Source: JBLHKS01 sp047620505 (GTDB lineage Bacteria > Verrucomicrobiota > Verrucomicrobiia > Verrucomicrobiales > DEV007). From it: a DNA stretch of 24,656 nt. Of the stretch, positions 15,257 to 23,030 are shown in pieces; positions within the stretch are counted from its first letter, which is position 1, and each line of letters begins with the position of its first letter. The position numbers and the translations under genes are program-made. Location of the stretch: NCBI GenBank assembly GCA_047620505.1, contig JBLHKS010000106.1, forward strand, positions 1 to 24,656, given 5' to 3'. The notes below the pieces were generated by a model, which was given only the letters and a program-made list of their open reading frames with translations, was not told the DNA's origin and made no database searches.

Positions 15257-16390
15257 TTAGACGCGGAAATCCGATCGCTGGCGACGCGCCTGCCCCGGCG
15301 TCAGGCCATAATGTTTTCGAAAAACGTCGCCAAGATATTCTTGATGCCGAAATCCGCAGCGTTGCGCGATGTCGGCCAAGGTTAGCTCGGAAGTCTCAAT
15401 CAAGAGACGCGCCTTGCGCAATCTGAGGTCGATCAAGTAGTCGCGGATCGACCTTCCCATCGCTGCTCTGAACCGCTTCTGAAACAATGTGCGTGAAACC
15501 GCGGCCGCGCGCGCGATCGCATCGTTTGTGATCGGCTCCGCCAAGTGCTCTCGCATAAAGCCGACGCCAACTGCGACAAGCGGGTCTTCGATTGCTTGCG
15601 TATCGCTCGACCCACGCGTCACGACGCCCGTCGGCGGAACCAGCAGCTGCTGGCTTGGTGCGGCCTCGCCCACCATCAATTGGTTTAAGAGCCGCGCCGC
15701 TTCGAAGCCAACGCGAAAGTGCCCAGCGCGGATGCTGGTTAGCGGTGGCGTGCTGATTTCACAGAGCGGCACGTCGTTGTCGACGCCGATGACCGCGACT
15801 TGCTCAGGTACCGAGATGTCCTCAGCTCGGCAGCTCTCCAAAAGCAAAAGTCCACGCTGATCGCTTGCTACCAGAACCCCGACCGGTTTCGGCAAACCAC
15901 GAAGCCAAGATCGCAACTCGGCGCTGGGCGCTTCCTCACTTCGCTCGCTTTCAAAAACCAAAACTGGTCGACCGCAGGCCTGTTCAAATCCTACACGCCG
16001 GCGCTGCGACCAGTTTTCGTTCGCAATCCCAAAGAAGGCAAAGTGCCGATAGTTTCGCTCAAGAAAATGCCGCGCAGCCTCGGCGGCGACTTGCTCGTCA
16101 TCGACATGAACAAGCGGAAACCCGGCGTCTTCGACAACGCCTAACACATCCACAACTGGAGCCTCTAACTTTTGGAGCGCTTCCGCCAATTCCGGCGTTT
16201 GCACCCGCGCGATGACGCCGTCGCCGCCCCAATCGCGGAGCCATTCGGGAGGCGCGTCCTCCAAACCGCGGGCCGAGTGGAACAGTTGCCAACTGTCGAC
16301 TTCCTGAGCGTAGCGCGCGATGCCTCGAAGAATCTCCCGCCCTGAGGCGAGCGAGGTTTCCACAAATAGAGCCACTCGTTTGCGCTGCAT
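15257..16390 (-). CDS. XylR-like AraC-family transcriptional regulator
   Basis: A 377-residue regulator with two parts. Residues 1-265 form a periplasmic-binding-protein/LacI-like sugar sensor (RVALFVETSLASGREILRGI, GDGVIARVQ, VHVDDEQVA, FAFFGIANENWSQRR, AVIGVDNDVPLCEISTPPLTSI, LLVPPTGVVTRGSSD). Residues about 275-377 form an AraC-type double helix-turn-helix (AVSRTLFQKRFRAAMGRSIRDY and CGFRHQEYLGDVFRKHYGLTPGQARR). Layout and length match E. coli XylR, which binds xylose. The sensor probably binds a pentose or oligosaccharide, but the ligand is not known. It is divergent from the GH127-like chimeric gene across 84 bases, consistent with control of that promoter. The start is the ATG at 16388-16390. 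Confidence 0.93.
   Translation of the reverse strand: MQRKRVALFVETSLASGREILRGIARYAQEVDSWQLFHSARGLEDAPPEWLRDWGGDGVIARVQTPELAEALQKLEAPVVDVLGVVEDAGFPLVHVDDEQVAAEAARHFLERNYRHFAFFGIANENWSQRRRVGFEQACGRPVLVFESERSEEAPSAELRSWLRGLPKPVGVLVASDQRGLLLLESCRAEDISVPEQVAVIGVDNDVPLCEISTPPLTSIRAGHFRVGFEAARLLNQLMVGEAAPSQQLLVPPTGVVTRGSSDTQAIEDPLVAVGVGFMREHLAEPITNDAIARAAAVSRTLFQKRFRAAMGRSIRDYLIDLRLRKARLLIETSELTLADIAQRCGFRHQEYLGDVFRKHYGLTPGQARRQRSDFRV
15641..15652. repeat. CAGCAGCTGCTG palindrome, exact
   Basis: Inside the XylR-like regulator, read as QQLL (APSQQLLVPP), in the strand that leads into the linker before the AraC domain. Confidence 0.9.
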
Positions 16391-16474
16391 TTCGATGTCT
16401 GATTCCTACAAAACTTCGCCCACTCTCTCTAAACACCAAACTTGAAGTTCACGGTCTTTCAGTTCTGTTTCATC
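16391..16474. promoter_or_regulatory. Divergent intergenic control region
   Basis: These 84 bases separate the ATG of the XylR-like regulator (minus) from the ATG of the GH127-DUF1501 chimera (plus), so both promoters must lie here or just inside the genes. I could not place -10/-35 boxes or an operator with confidence. Control by the neighbouring regulator is inferred from the arrangement. Confidence 0.45.
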
Positions 16475-18169
16475 ATGCAGAAGACCCCTATCTTGACCGC
16501 CTTGGCGGGCTTGGCCGTTCTGGGCTCCGGCCTCACCGCCGACTATCCGCTGAAGCCCGTTTCTTACAATGATGTGGAAATGACGAGCGATTTCTGGCGG
16601 CCCCGGATGATCACTCAGCGGGAAACTCTGGTTCCTTGGGCCTTTGAACGAACCGAACCGGGCGTCGCCCACCTCCAAGCAGCTGCTGATTTTCTGGAAG
16701 GGAAAAAAGTCGAAGATCACCGGGCGCATCGCTTCATCGATTCCGATCTCTACAAGGTCATGGAAGGCGCGGCCTACTTGCTCCAACTCGAACGCAATCC
16801 GGAGTTGGAAGCGCAGATGGATCGGATCATCGCGGTGATCGGGGCAGCGCAAGAGCCAAACGGCTATCTCTACCCCTCACACACGACCAAGGTCGGAACT
16901 GAGAAAAGCATGATGGGTGACAAGCCCTATTCCTTCGTGGTCCACAGCCATGAACTCTACAACATGGGCCATCTCTACGAGGCAGCGGTCGCCTACTACG
17001 AAACGACCGGCAAAGATGCACTCCTTAAGATTGCCAAGAAGAATGCGCAGCACATCAACAAGGTCTTTTTTGAGGGTGATCCGAATTACAATGACGGCAA
17101 GCCGATTCGGCAAGCACCTGGGCACCAGGAACCGGAGTTGGCATTGGTAAAACTCTACCGGGTTACCGGGAACGAGCTCTATCTCGACATGGCTCGGAAG
17201 TTTCTCGAAATCAGGGGCGTCACCTACGTGCCGGATGATGAAAAGGGCAACTACTTCATGCACACGAGCTACGAGCAGCGTGCGACGATTCGGCATCCCG
17301 GGCTCGGTGCCTGGCATCAGAAAATGCGCGGCAAACTAAATCCCACGATGCCAGCGTCGGTCTTTGTGGGGCGCGAAAGTCGGTTCCACGGCAGTGGTGG
17401 ATTCTTTGAGCCCGAGTTCGAGCCGTTGGCGATCAGTGAGCCTCGCTCTGGCCTCAAATACGCCCATCGGTCGATTGACGAAGCTCGATTTGAGCGGCGA
17501 ATGAGTCTAGCGAATGACCTCGATGCAGAGTTCCTAACACGATACAATTCGAAACCTATTCGCGCCTACGGCCACATGTATGCCGATGCCGTTCGCCTGA
17601 TGGAAAGTCCGGATTTGGCCGCGTTCGACATCCACAAGGAAGATGCGCAGACCCAACAACGCTACGGCAGCGAACCGTTTGGCCAAGGCTGCCTCCTTGC
17701 TCGGCGATTGATCGAGCGCGATGTGCGCACGGTCGAGGTTAGCTTCGGCAGCTGGGACACGCACCAGAACAACTTCACCTCGCTCCCGGAACTCTGCCAC
17801 ACGATGGATCGCGCTGTATCGGCGTTGCTCGATGATTTGCAGCGCATAGGGAAACTGGAGGAAACAGTTGTTGTGTTAACGACGGAATTCGGCAGAACGC
17901 CAATCGTGAATCAGAACATCGGCCGTGATCACTACCCGAAGGCGTTTACGCGCGTGCTCGCCGGGGGCGGCTTCAAAGGCGGTTACGTTCACGGCAAGAC
18001 ATCGGAAGGAGCGGAGGAAGTGATCGAGAATCCGCTGACGATTCCGCATTTCAACGCAACGATCGCCTACGCGTTAGGCATCCCGATCGATCATATTCTC
18101 TACAGCCCTAGCAAGCGGCCTTTCACCGTTGCGCACAAAGGTACGCCGGAATTGGCGCTGTTTGCGTGA
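16475..18169 (+). CDS. Chimeric protein: GH127-like N-half fused to DUF1501 C-half
   Basis: A 564-residue single open frame built from pieces of two unrelated families. Residues 1-22 are a signal peptide (MQKTPILTALAGLAVLGSGL). Residues about 23-248 match the front of GH127 beta-L-arabinofuranosidase-like proteins: YPLKPVSYNDVEMTSDFW, DLYKVMEGAAYLLQ, NGYLYPSHT, SHELYNMGHLYEAAVAYYETTG, QAPGHQEPELALVKLYRVTG and LDMARKFLEIRG. From about 250-258 on it matches the rear of DUF1501 (PF07394): YFMHTSYEQRATIRHPGLGAW, GQGCLLARRLIERDVRTVEV, GSWDTHQNN, TTEFGRTP and the ending GRDHYPKAFTRVLAGGG. The join is near 17210-17250. The GH127 part lacks the later half where, in the characterised family member, the catalytic Glu and Cys residues lie. 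The DUF1501 part lacks its N-terminal third and Tat signal. A TTG at 16442 in the same frame is a less likely start. It could be a gene fusion by deletion, or an assembly join. Confidence 0.8.
   Translation: MQKTPILTALAGLAVLGSGLTADYPLKPVSYNDVEMTSDFWRPRMITQRETLVPWAFERTEPGVAHLQAAADFLEGKKVEDHRAHRFIDSDLYKVMEGAAYLLQLERNPELEAQMDRIIAVIGAAQEPNGYLYPSHTTKVGTEKSMMGDKPYSFVVHSHELYNMGHLYEAAVAYYETTGKDALLKIAKKNAQHINKVFFEGDPNYNDGKPIRQAPGHQEPELALVKLYRVTGNELYLDMARKFLEIRGVTYVPDDEKGNYFMHTSYEQRATIRHPGLGAWHQKMRGKLNPTMPASVFVGRESRFHGSGGFFEPEFEPLAISEPRSGLKYAHRSIDEARFERRMSLANDLDAEFLTRYNSKPIRAYGHMYADAVRLMESPDLAAFDIHKEDAQTQQRYGSEPFGQGCLLARRLIERDVRTVEVSFGSWDTHQNNFTSLPELCHTMDRAVSALLDDLQRIGKLEETVVVLTTEFGRTPIVNQNIGRDHYPKAFTRVLAGGGFKGGYVHGKTSEGAEEVIENPLTIPHFNATIAYALGIPIDHILYSPSKRPFTVAHKGTPELALFA
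16677..16688. repeat. CAGCAGCTGCTG palindrome, 11 of 12
   Basis: Inside the GH127-like part of the chimeric gene, with A for C at the first position, read as AAA (LQAAADFL). Confidence 0.7.
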
Positions 18170-18196
18170 TTGTTCGGACCCGGCGCGCGCCGCTTT

Positions 18197-20521
18197 TTAT
18201 TTTCCCTGAAAAACCTCGCTGCAAACCAGATCCACGATCAGCGGCTGGAATCGATAGCCGTGGCCTTCGAACGCCTCGGTCAGCGCGTCCGCCGTTTCCC
18301 GATCACCCAGATCCAGCGATCGACCAAGCCCATAGGCCATCAGCCGCCGAACCGCCGAGCGCGCGAACCAATCTTTGCGCTCGCTAACGAGAAACGCCTT
18401 CAGCTCAGCCGGGTTACGAATCTCAGCTCCATTCGGCAAAGTGCTAGAGCCGTCCTCCGATGCTCGCCACTGGCCTAACGCATCAAAATTCTCCAACGGC
18501 AGGCCCCACGGATCGATTCCGCGATGGCAATTGTTGCACGATTCCTTTTCGCGATGCGCCAGCAGCTGCTGCTTCAGAGTGAGCTTGGCGAAATCCGGAT
18601 TTTCCGAGTCTAACTCCGGCGTGTCCGGCGGCGGCGAGGCTGGCGGGGAATCGAGGAGTCGATCGAGAATCCAGACCGCGCGCTTGATCGGATGCGAGTG
18701 CTCACCGTTCGATCCGGCGAGGTGAAACGCGCCTTGCCCTAACAAACCACCACGCTGCGAGTCGGCTGGAAAAGAAATCCGCTCGAAATCGCGCGAACGC
18801 GGACCTGGAATATCGTAGTGCTTCGCGAGGTTGCGATTCGCCATCGTCCAGTTGGAATCGAGAAGCTCAAGCGCGCTCAGGTCGTTCCGCAGAACTTCGG
18901 CGAACACAGCGTGCGTCTCGCTGCGGAAGTCCGTCTTCAGGCTTTCCTTAAAGTTAGGAAACGCGTTTGGATCGACGGCGACGCGAGTCAGAGCATCGAG
19001 GTCAAACCACTGATCGGCGAAGCGCATGATGAATTCTTCCGAACGCGGGTCGCGCATCATCCGTTCGACCTCAGCCGCGAGAACGTCGCGATCTTTCAGC
19101 TTACCTTCGGCTGCCAACTCGATGAGACGATCGTCCGGCATCGAACTCCATAGAAAATAGGACAGCCGCGTCGCCAGCTCGAAATCGGTTAGCGACTCGC
19201 CCTCGGCCGGCTCAGCGATGTAGAGAAAATGCGGCGAAACCAGAATGGCGGCGAAGGTTTCGCGAATCGATTCTTCAAACGAAACCTCCTTCGAGCGTAA
19301 CGACTCAAACAGAGCCTCGAAAGGCTTCAACTCCGCTTCGACAACCGGACGCCGAAATGCGCGCTCCGCGAATTTTCTGATTTCTGATTTCTGATCTTGG
19401 GTTTTCACCAAACTCGGCCGCGAAATCGGACCGACGAATTCCGCCGCTTCGATCTCGATCTCTAACCGGTCTCCAAACGGAGGTGGTTCAGGCAGCGGCT
19501 TCGGTTTCTGTCCCTTTTTTGGCTTCGGTGGATTCCGAAAATAGAGTTTATCCGGATAACGAAGCTGCTCGCCGTCCGCATCGAGAAAATCGACCATCAA
19601 GATCATGCCCTTGAATCCGGAGTTCCCAAACGGAATCAGCCCCGCCTGCGGAAAATCCTCCATCCGACCGCGAAACACGAACGTCTCTGACTCGGGGCTC
19701 TTCAGTTCGGCCTCGCCAACGGTCCTGCGCGGCACGTGAATGATTCCGGGCACGTGCCCCATGGAAACGACGATCTTGGGAAAATCCGCCTCATCCGGGT
19801 TGGCCAATTTTGCTGTTACGCTAACCTCGAACTCGCCCTCGCGCGGAAACTTCGGCAAATCGAGAATGTATTCCGGATTGACAGGAGCGTGCCCGCCGTC
19901 CTTGCGATTGGGCAGATTTCCTTTTGCCGTTGCGGTCTGCTCAACGCGAAAAACCTCCTGCTCCTCGCCGGTATGAATCGCGATTCGCAGCGCGTGCCGA
20001 GCTGCTTTGAGATAGGTCTCGATCTGCGTTGGCGACATTTCCAGCGTGGACCCGTTGTTGAGAAATCCGTCTGGCGATTCGGGCTCGGGCGGCAACTCGT
20101 GAGCGAAGTCCAGATCCAAGCCGAGCAGATCGCGCATCGTGTTGGCGTACTCGTACCGAGTCAGCCGCCGCATGCTGACTCGGCCTTCGGAAAACCGTTT
20201 TGCCTCAGCCGCTTCACGCAAAAAACTGTTCAGCCAACTGGCGAGTCGCTCGTTTTGCTCTGCGCTCGGTTGAGCCGCTTTCGGCGGCGGCATCTCGCCG
20301 AGTTTCAGCTGATCAAGCGCGTCATGCCAGGTTTCGGCGCTCTCGAAATCCCGCGCCAACGTGTCGAGCCGCAGATCGCCCTTCTGCTTTTCCGGACCGT
20401 GACATTCGAAGCAGAATTCTTGAAGGACCGGCTGGATTTCGCGATCAAAATCCAGCTCAGCAGCTGCTAGCCCGCCTGCAAACGAGACGGTCGCGATGAG
20501 AGTAGAAAAACGCGGATTCAC
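18197..20521 (-). CDS. DUF1587/1592/1588/1585 protein with cytochrome c-like motif (copy 2)
   Basis: A 774-residue exported protein of the same family as copy 1 but without its N-terminal discoidin-like part. A GTG start (20519-20521) and signal peptide (MNPRFSTLIATVSFAGGLAA) lead directly into a haem-type CFECHGPEKQKGDLRLD (CxxCH at 37-41). Then come the GEMPPPKA region, DUF1587 (RRLTRYEYANTMRDLLGL), a beta-rich middle, DUF1592 (DFELATRLSYFLWSSMPDDRLIELA), DUF1588 (RGGLLGQGAFHLAGSNGEHSHPIKR) and a second CxxCH (CNNCHRGIDPWG) before C-terminal DUF1585 (GLGRSLDLGDRETADAL). The biochemical role is unknown. It follows the coiled-coil gene by 51 bases on the same strand and is convergent with the chimeric gene (27-base gap). 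Its expected DUF1552 partner is not downstream as usual but beyond the chimera and regulator. Confidence 0.93.
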   Translation of the reverse strand: MNPRFSTLIATVSFAGGLAAAELDFDREIQPVLQEFCFECHGPEKQKGDLRLDTLARDFESAETWHDALDQLKLGEMPPPKAAQPSAEQNERLASWLNSFLREAAEAKRFSEGRVSMRRLTRYEYANTMRDLLGLDLDFAHELPPEPESPDGFLNNGSTLEMSPTQIETYLKAARHALRIAIHTGEEQEVFRVEQTATAKGNLPNRKDGGHAPVNPEYILDLPKFPREGEFEVSVTAKLANPDEADFPKIVVSMGHVPGIIHVPRRTVGEAELKSPESETFVFRGRMEDFPQAGLIPFGNSGFKGMILMVDFLDADGEQLRYPDKLYFRNPPKPKKGQKPKPLPEPPPFGDRLEIEIEAAEFVGPISRPSLVKTQDQKSEIRKFAERAFRRPVVEAELKPFEALFESLRSKEVSFEESIRETFAAILVSPHFLYIAEPAEGESLTDFELATRLSYFLWSSMPDDRLIELAAEGKLKDRDVLAAEVERMMRDPRSEEFIMRFADQWFDLDALTRVAVDPNAFPNFKESLKTDFRSETHAVFAEVLRNDLSALELLDSNWTMANRNLAKHYDIPGPRSRDFERISFPADSQRGGLLGQGAFHLAGSNGEHSHPIKRAVWILDRLLDSPPASPPPDTPELDSENPDFAKLTLKQQLLAHREKESCNNCHRGIDPWGLPLENFDALGQWRASEDGSSTLPNGAEIRNPAELKAFLVSERKDWFARSAVRRLMAYGLGRSLDLGDRETADALTEAFEGHGYRFQPLIVDLVCSEVFQGK
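18560..18571. repeat. CAGCAGCTGCTG palindrome, exact
   Basis: Inside DUF1592-type copy 2, read as QQLL (LKQQLLAHRE). Copy 1 has LKQRLEDHRN at the matching place and no palindrome. This is the only exact site whose right flank is not a purine. Confidence 0.9.
20458..20469. repeat. CAGCAGCTGCTG palindrome, 11 of 12
   Basis: At the signal-peptide end of DUF1592-type copy 2, with A at the last position, read as Ala-Ala-Ala (LAAAEL). Confidence 0.7.
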
Positions 20522-20572
20522 GAGGCAGAAACACGGACCGACGCGGTGCCAACTTTCTTCGTTTCCGCCTCT

Positions 20573-21184
20573 TCAATCGGCATGAATTAAATCGCGCAAG
20601 TCCAGCGCCAGCTCCGCGAACCGCCGTCGGCTCTCCGGATTGTCCGGGCCGAAGCCGGGCGCGCGCAACTCGCTGAAGATGGCCATCTCGCAACTCCGGC
20701 CGAGGAATTCTCGATGGATCAGCTCCCACGCGCGGACCGGACCGAACGATTTTCGGCGCTCCCAGAATGCAGCAACGCGTTCGACTAATTCCAGTCGCGC
20801 CTTCCCGACCTCCAGCTCTGCCGCGCCGACCTTCGCAATTTCAGGATCGTCGTGGTTCGCAAATTCACGCATCCGCCCGAGATGCAAGGCCTCAATTTCC
20901 GGCGCGTCGCCGAACAATTTGGTCAGGATTTCCTCGAATCCTCCCAGATCACTCAGGCGGTTCAATTCTTCTTCCCGACGCGCCTCCTGCGCATCTTCCA
21001 ATTCAGCCATCGCCACATCTTGGCGGGCCTCAGCCTCGGCAATTTCGCACTCCATTTTCGCCTTGGCTTCAGCCATTGCCGCTTCCCTTTGCGCCTCAGC
21101 TTCGGCGATCGCCGCAGCATGCTCAGCCTCCATTTCGGCCTCTCGCAGGGCGACTTGCTCCTTCACATAATCGTCATCGCTCAT
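20573..21184 (-). CDS. Coiled-coil protein of unknown function
   Basis: A 203-residue protein. After a short acidic start (MSDDDYVKEQ), residues about 10-75 are a long Ala/Glu-rich coiled coil with repeated heptad-like phrases (AEAEAQREAAMAEAKAK, EAEARQDVAMAELED). The remaining 125 residues are mainly helical with conserved-looking aromatic spots (FWERRKSFGPVRAWELIHREF and the ending FAELALDLRDLIHAD). There is no signal peptide or membrane segment. I use the ATG at 21182-21184; a TTG two codons upstream is in frame. I do not recognise the family. It sits between the symporter (42 bases upstream) and the DUF1592-type gene (51 bases downstream) on the same strand, so co-transcription is likely. 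The C-terminal part resembles the tail segment that follows TPR or kinase domains in some proteins of these phyla, but this is only an impression. Confidence 0.75.
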   Translation of the reverse strand: MSDDDYVKEQVALREAEMEAEHAAAIAEAEAQREAAMAEAKAKMECEIAEAEARQDVAMAELEDAQEARREEELNRLSDLGGFEEILTKLFGDAPEIEALHLGRMREFANHDDPEIAKVGAAELEVGKARLELVERVAAFWERRKSFGPVRAWELIHREFLGRSCEMAIFSELRAPGFGPDNPESRRRFAELALDLRDLIHAD

Positions 21185-21226
21185 CGCCAACTGCTCGTCT
21201 CAAACGGCCGATTTGTCAGCCTGCCG

Positions 21227-22888
21227 TTACCACAAAAACGCGAACATCAACACGGCGACGATCGCGATGAGAGCGACGGCGATCACTTCCGGTCTTGCCC
21301 ACCGCGGAGGCGGTTTCGAAAAGGGGTGTTCCGGAATTTTTTCAAGCGAGCTGCTGCTGGTTTCGAGCCAAGTCGACTTCTCTGTAGTTTCAGTCGGTTT
21401 ATCGCGAAACCAGATGCTCGCCACGCCTGCTCCAAGTGCCGTGAAAACCATCGCCCAAGTGTAGGCGGGCCACTTGCTCGTGAACCAGCTAGCTAACCAG
21501 GTAACGTCGCGGACCTCGCGATCGACGAGCGCGATCACTCCGTACAACGCGCCGGTTAGAATTCCGGCGATGCCCGCCATCCTCGGTGCTCGCGTGAAGA
21601 CGCCGATGATGTAGACCGTGAAGAGCGGCGTGACGAAAACAGGGATCAATGTCAGGAACGCATCGAGCATCGTGCCGTCTGGATTTGACGACTTTGCGCT
21701 GATGAAAGGGATGTAGGCAAAACCAAGCGCGAGCACGCCCGCAGTGGCTAACCGGCTTACCAAGACGTAGTGGGAGTCTTCCCGATTTTTGGAAATGAAT
21801 CGAGCGTAAATATCTCGAGTGAAAAGCGCTGACAGCGCCGAACCCATCGAGTCAAACGTGCTCACCGCGGCGGCGAACATCCCGGCGACAACGATTCCTT
21901 TCAAGCCAACGCCGAGAAATTGGCTTGCCATGAAGGGGTAGAGTTCGTCCGCTTTTTTGATCGCCTCAATCGCATCGATATCCGGGTAAATTGATCTAGC
22001 AAGCACACCAAGCGCGATGCAGCCCACCATGATCGGCATGCTGATCACGACGCCGAACAGCGCCGCCATTTTCATATCCCAGATCGATCGAGCGCCGGCG
22101 AGCCGCATCGTTTGGCTGTGATTCACGCTCCAGTAACCGCCCGCGATCACGATCCAGGCAATCAGAATCACCCAGGGCGAAGTCGCGCCATCGTCGCCAC
22201 GGAAGCTGCTGATTTCGGCAAGATGACCGGCCGCTGGCTGCTGACTTTTCAGTGTCTCGACAGCGCTGGACCAACCGCCGGCCGCGTTCCAGACTGCGAT
22301 GAAAATCACGGCCATGCCGATGAACATGATCACGCCCTGCAACGCGTCAGTGAAGACAACCGAGCGTAGGCCGCCCCACGAAGTGTAGATTCCGGCGATC
22401 GCTACGATCGTGACGATCAGCATCCATGCCATCACCGCACTGAGGCCGAGGAACGTCGTCAGGAGCAGGTAGACCGACCAGATCATGAGGCCGAGCATGC
22501 TGGTTCGGTACTGAATCTGGATTAGCGCGCTGAGCAGACGGACGCTCGGTCCGAAGCGCGATTCGAGGTACTCGGCGTTTGTGAACTGCCCCGCCCGCGC
22601 CATCGCCGGCACGAGCCAGAACGCCGCGAAACTCGCGCCCAGCAACGCCCCTAACGTGTGCACCGTAACGTAGTGCATGCCCTCGGTGTAGGTCTTGCCC
22701 GTCATCGAGACGAGGTCCGCGTTGTCCACGTTCGTCGCGAAAATCGAAAGCCCGATCGCCCACCAAGCGAGGGTGCGTTTTCCGAGGAACCAGTCCGCGC
22801 TCGTCTTCGTGCCGCGCGCCAGCCAGAGGCCGAAAGCCATGACGCCGCCGTTGAGCGCGAGAACGATGATCCAGTCGACAGTTTCCAT
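21227..22888 (-). CDS. Sodium:solute symporter (SSS/SLC5 family)
   Basis: A 553-residue inner-membrane transporter with about 13-14 hydrophobic segments. It starts METVDWIIVLALNGGVMAFG and has the family landmarks DWFLGKRTLAWWAIGLSIFATNVDNADLV, NAEYLESRFG, YTSWGGLRSVVFTDALQGVIMFIG, SVNHSQTMRLAGA and FAAAVSTFDSMGSALSALFTRDIY, the last being the SSS signature with the sodium-site Ser residues. The C-terminus has a cytoplasmic Ser-rich linker and a last helix. It imports a small solute with Na+; similarity of pattern is to the sugar-type branch, so a sugar is a reasonable guess in this polysaccharide-use setting. It is first in a minus-strand series with the coiled-coil and DUF1592-type genes and is divergent from sulfatase 2 across 142 bases. 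Confidence 0.95.
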   Translation of the reverse strand: METVDWIIVLALNGGVMAFGLWLARGTKTSADWFLGKRTLAWWAIGLSIFATNVDNADLVSMTGKTYTEGMHYVTVHTLGALLGASFAAFWLVPAMARAGQFTNAEYLESRFGPSVRLLSALIQIQYRTSMLGLMIWSVYLLLTTFLGLSAVMAWMLIVTIVAIAGIYTSWGGLRSVVFTDALQGVIMFIGMAVIFIAVWNAAGGWSSAVETLKSQQPAAGHLAEISSFRGDDGATSPWVILIAWIVIAGGYWSVNHSQTMRLAGARSIWDMKMAALFGVVISMPIMVGCIALGVLARSIYPDIDAIEAIKKADELYPFMASQFLGVGLKGIVVAGMFAAAVSTFDSMGSALSALFTRDIYARFISKNREDSHYVLVSRLATAGVLALGFAYIPFISAKSSNPDGTMLDAFLTLIPVFVTPLFTVYIIGVFTRAPRMAGIAGILTGALYGVIALVDREVRDVTWLASWFTSKWPAYTWAMVFTALGAGVASIWFRDKPTETTEKSTWLETSSSSLEKIPEHPFSKPPPRWARPEVIAVALIAIVAVLMFAFLW

Positions 22889-22944
22889 CAGAGTGGACCA
22901 TTGCAGGATCCATCAAATTGAGCCAGAACAAAAAGCGGCTCCCC

Positions 22945-22956
22945 CAGCAGCTGCCG
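22945..22956. repeat. CAGCAGCTGCTG palindrome, 11 of 12
   Basis: In the divergent gap between the symporter and sulfatase 2, with C for T at position 11. Confidence 0.7.
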
Positions 22957-23030
22957 ACCACGGCTCGCGGCAGTTCCCTTCAGAATTCAGCATTCGACAA
23001 TCGGCGATCGCCGTTCGAGCCGTTTTCGCG

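Noticed and set aside
21345..21359. AGCTGCTGCTGG in the symporter tail as another copy of the palindrome.
   Set aside because: Only half of the palindrome matches; it comes from a Ser run (SSSS). Similar half-matches at 14132 and 22204 were left out too. 10-of-12 matches at 916-927 and 3176-3187 may be decayed or chance sites.
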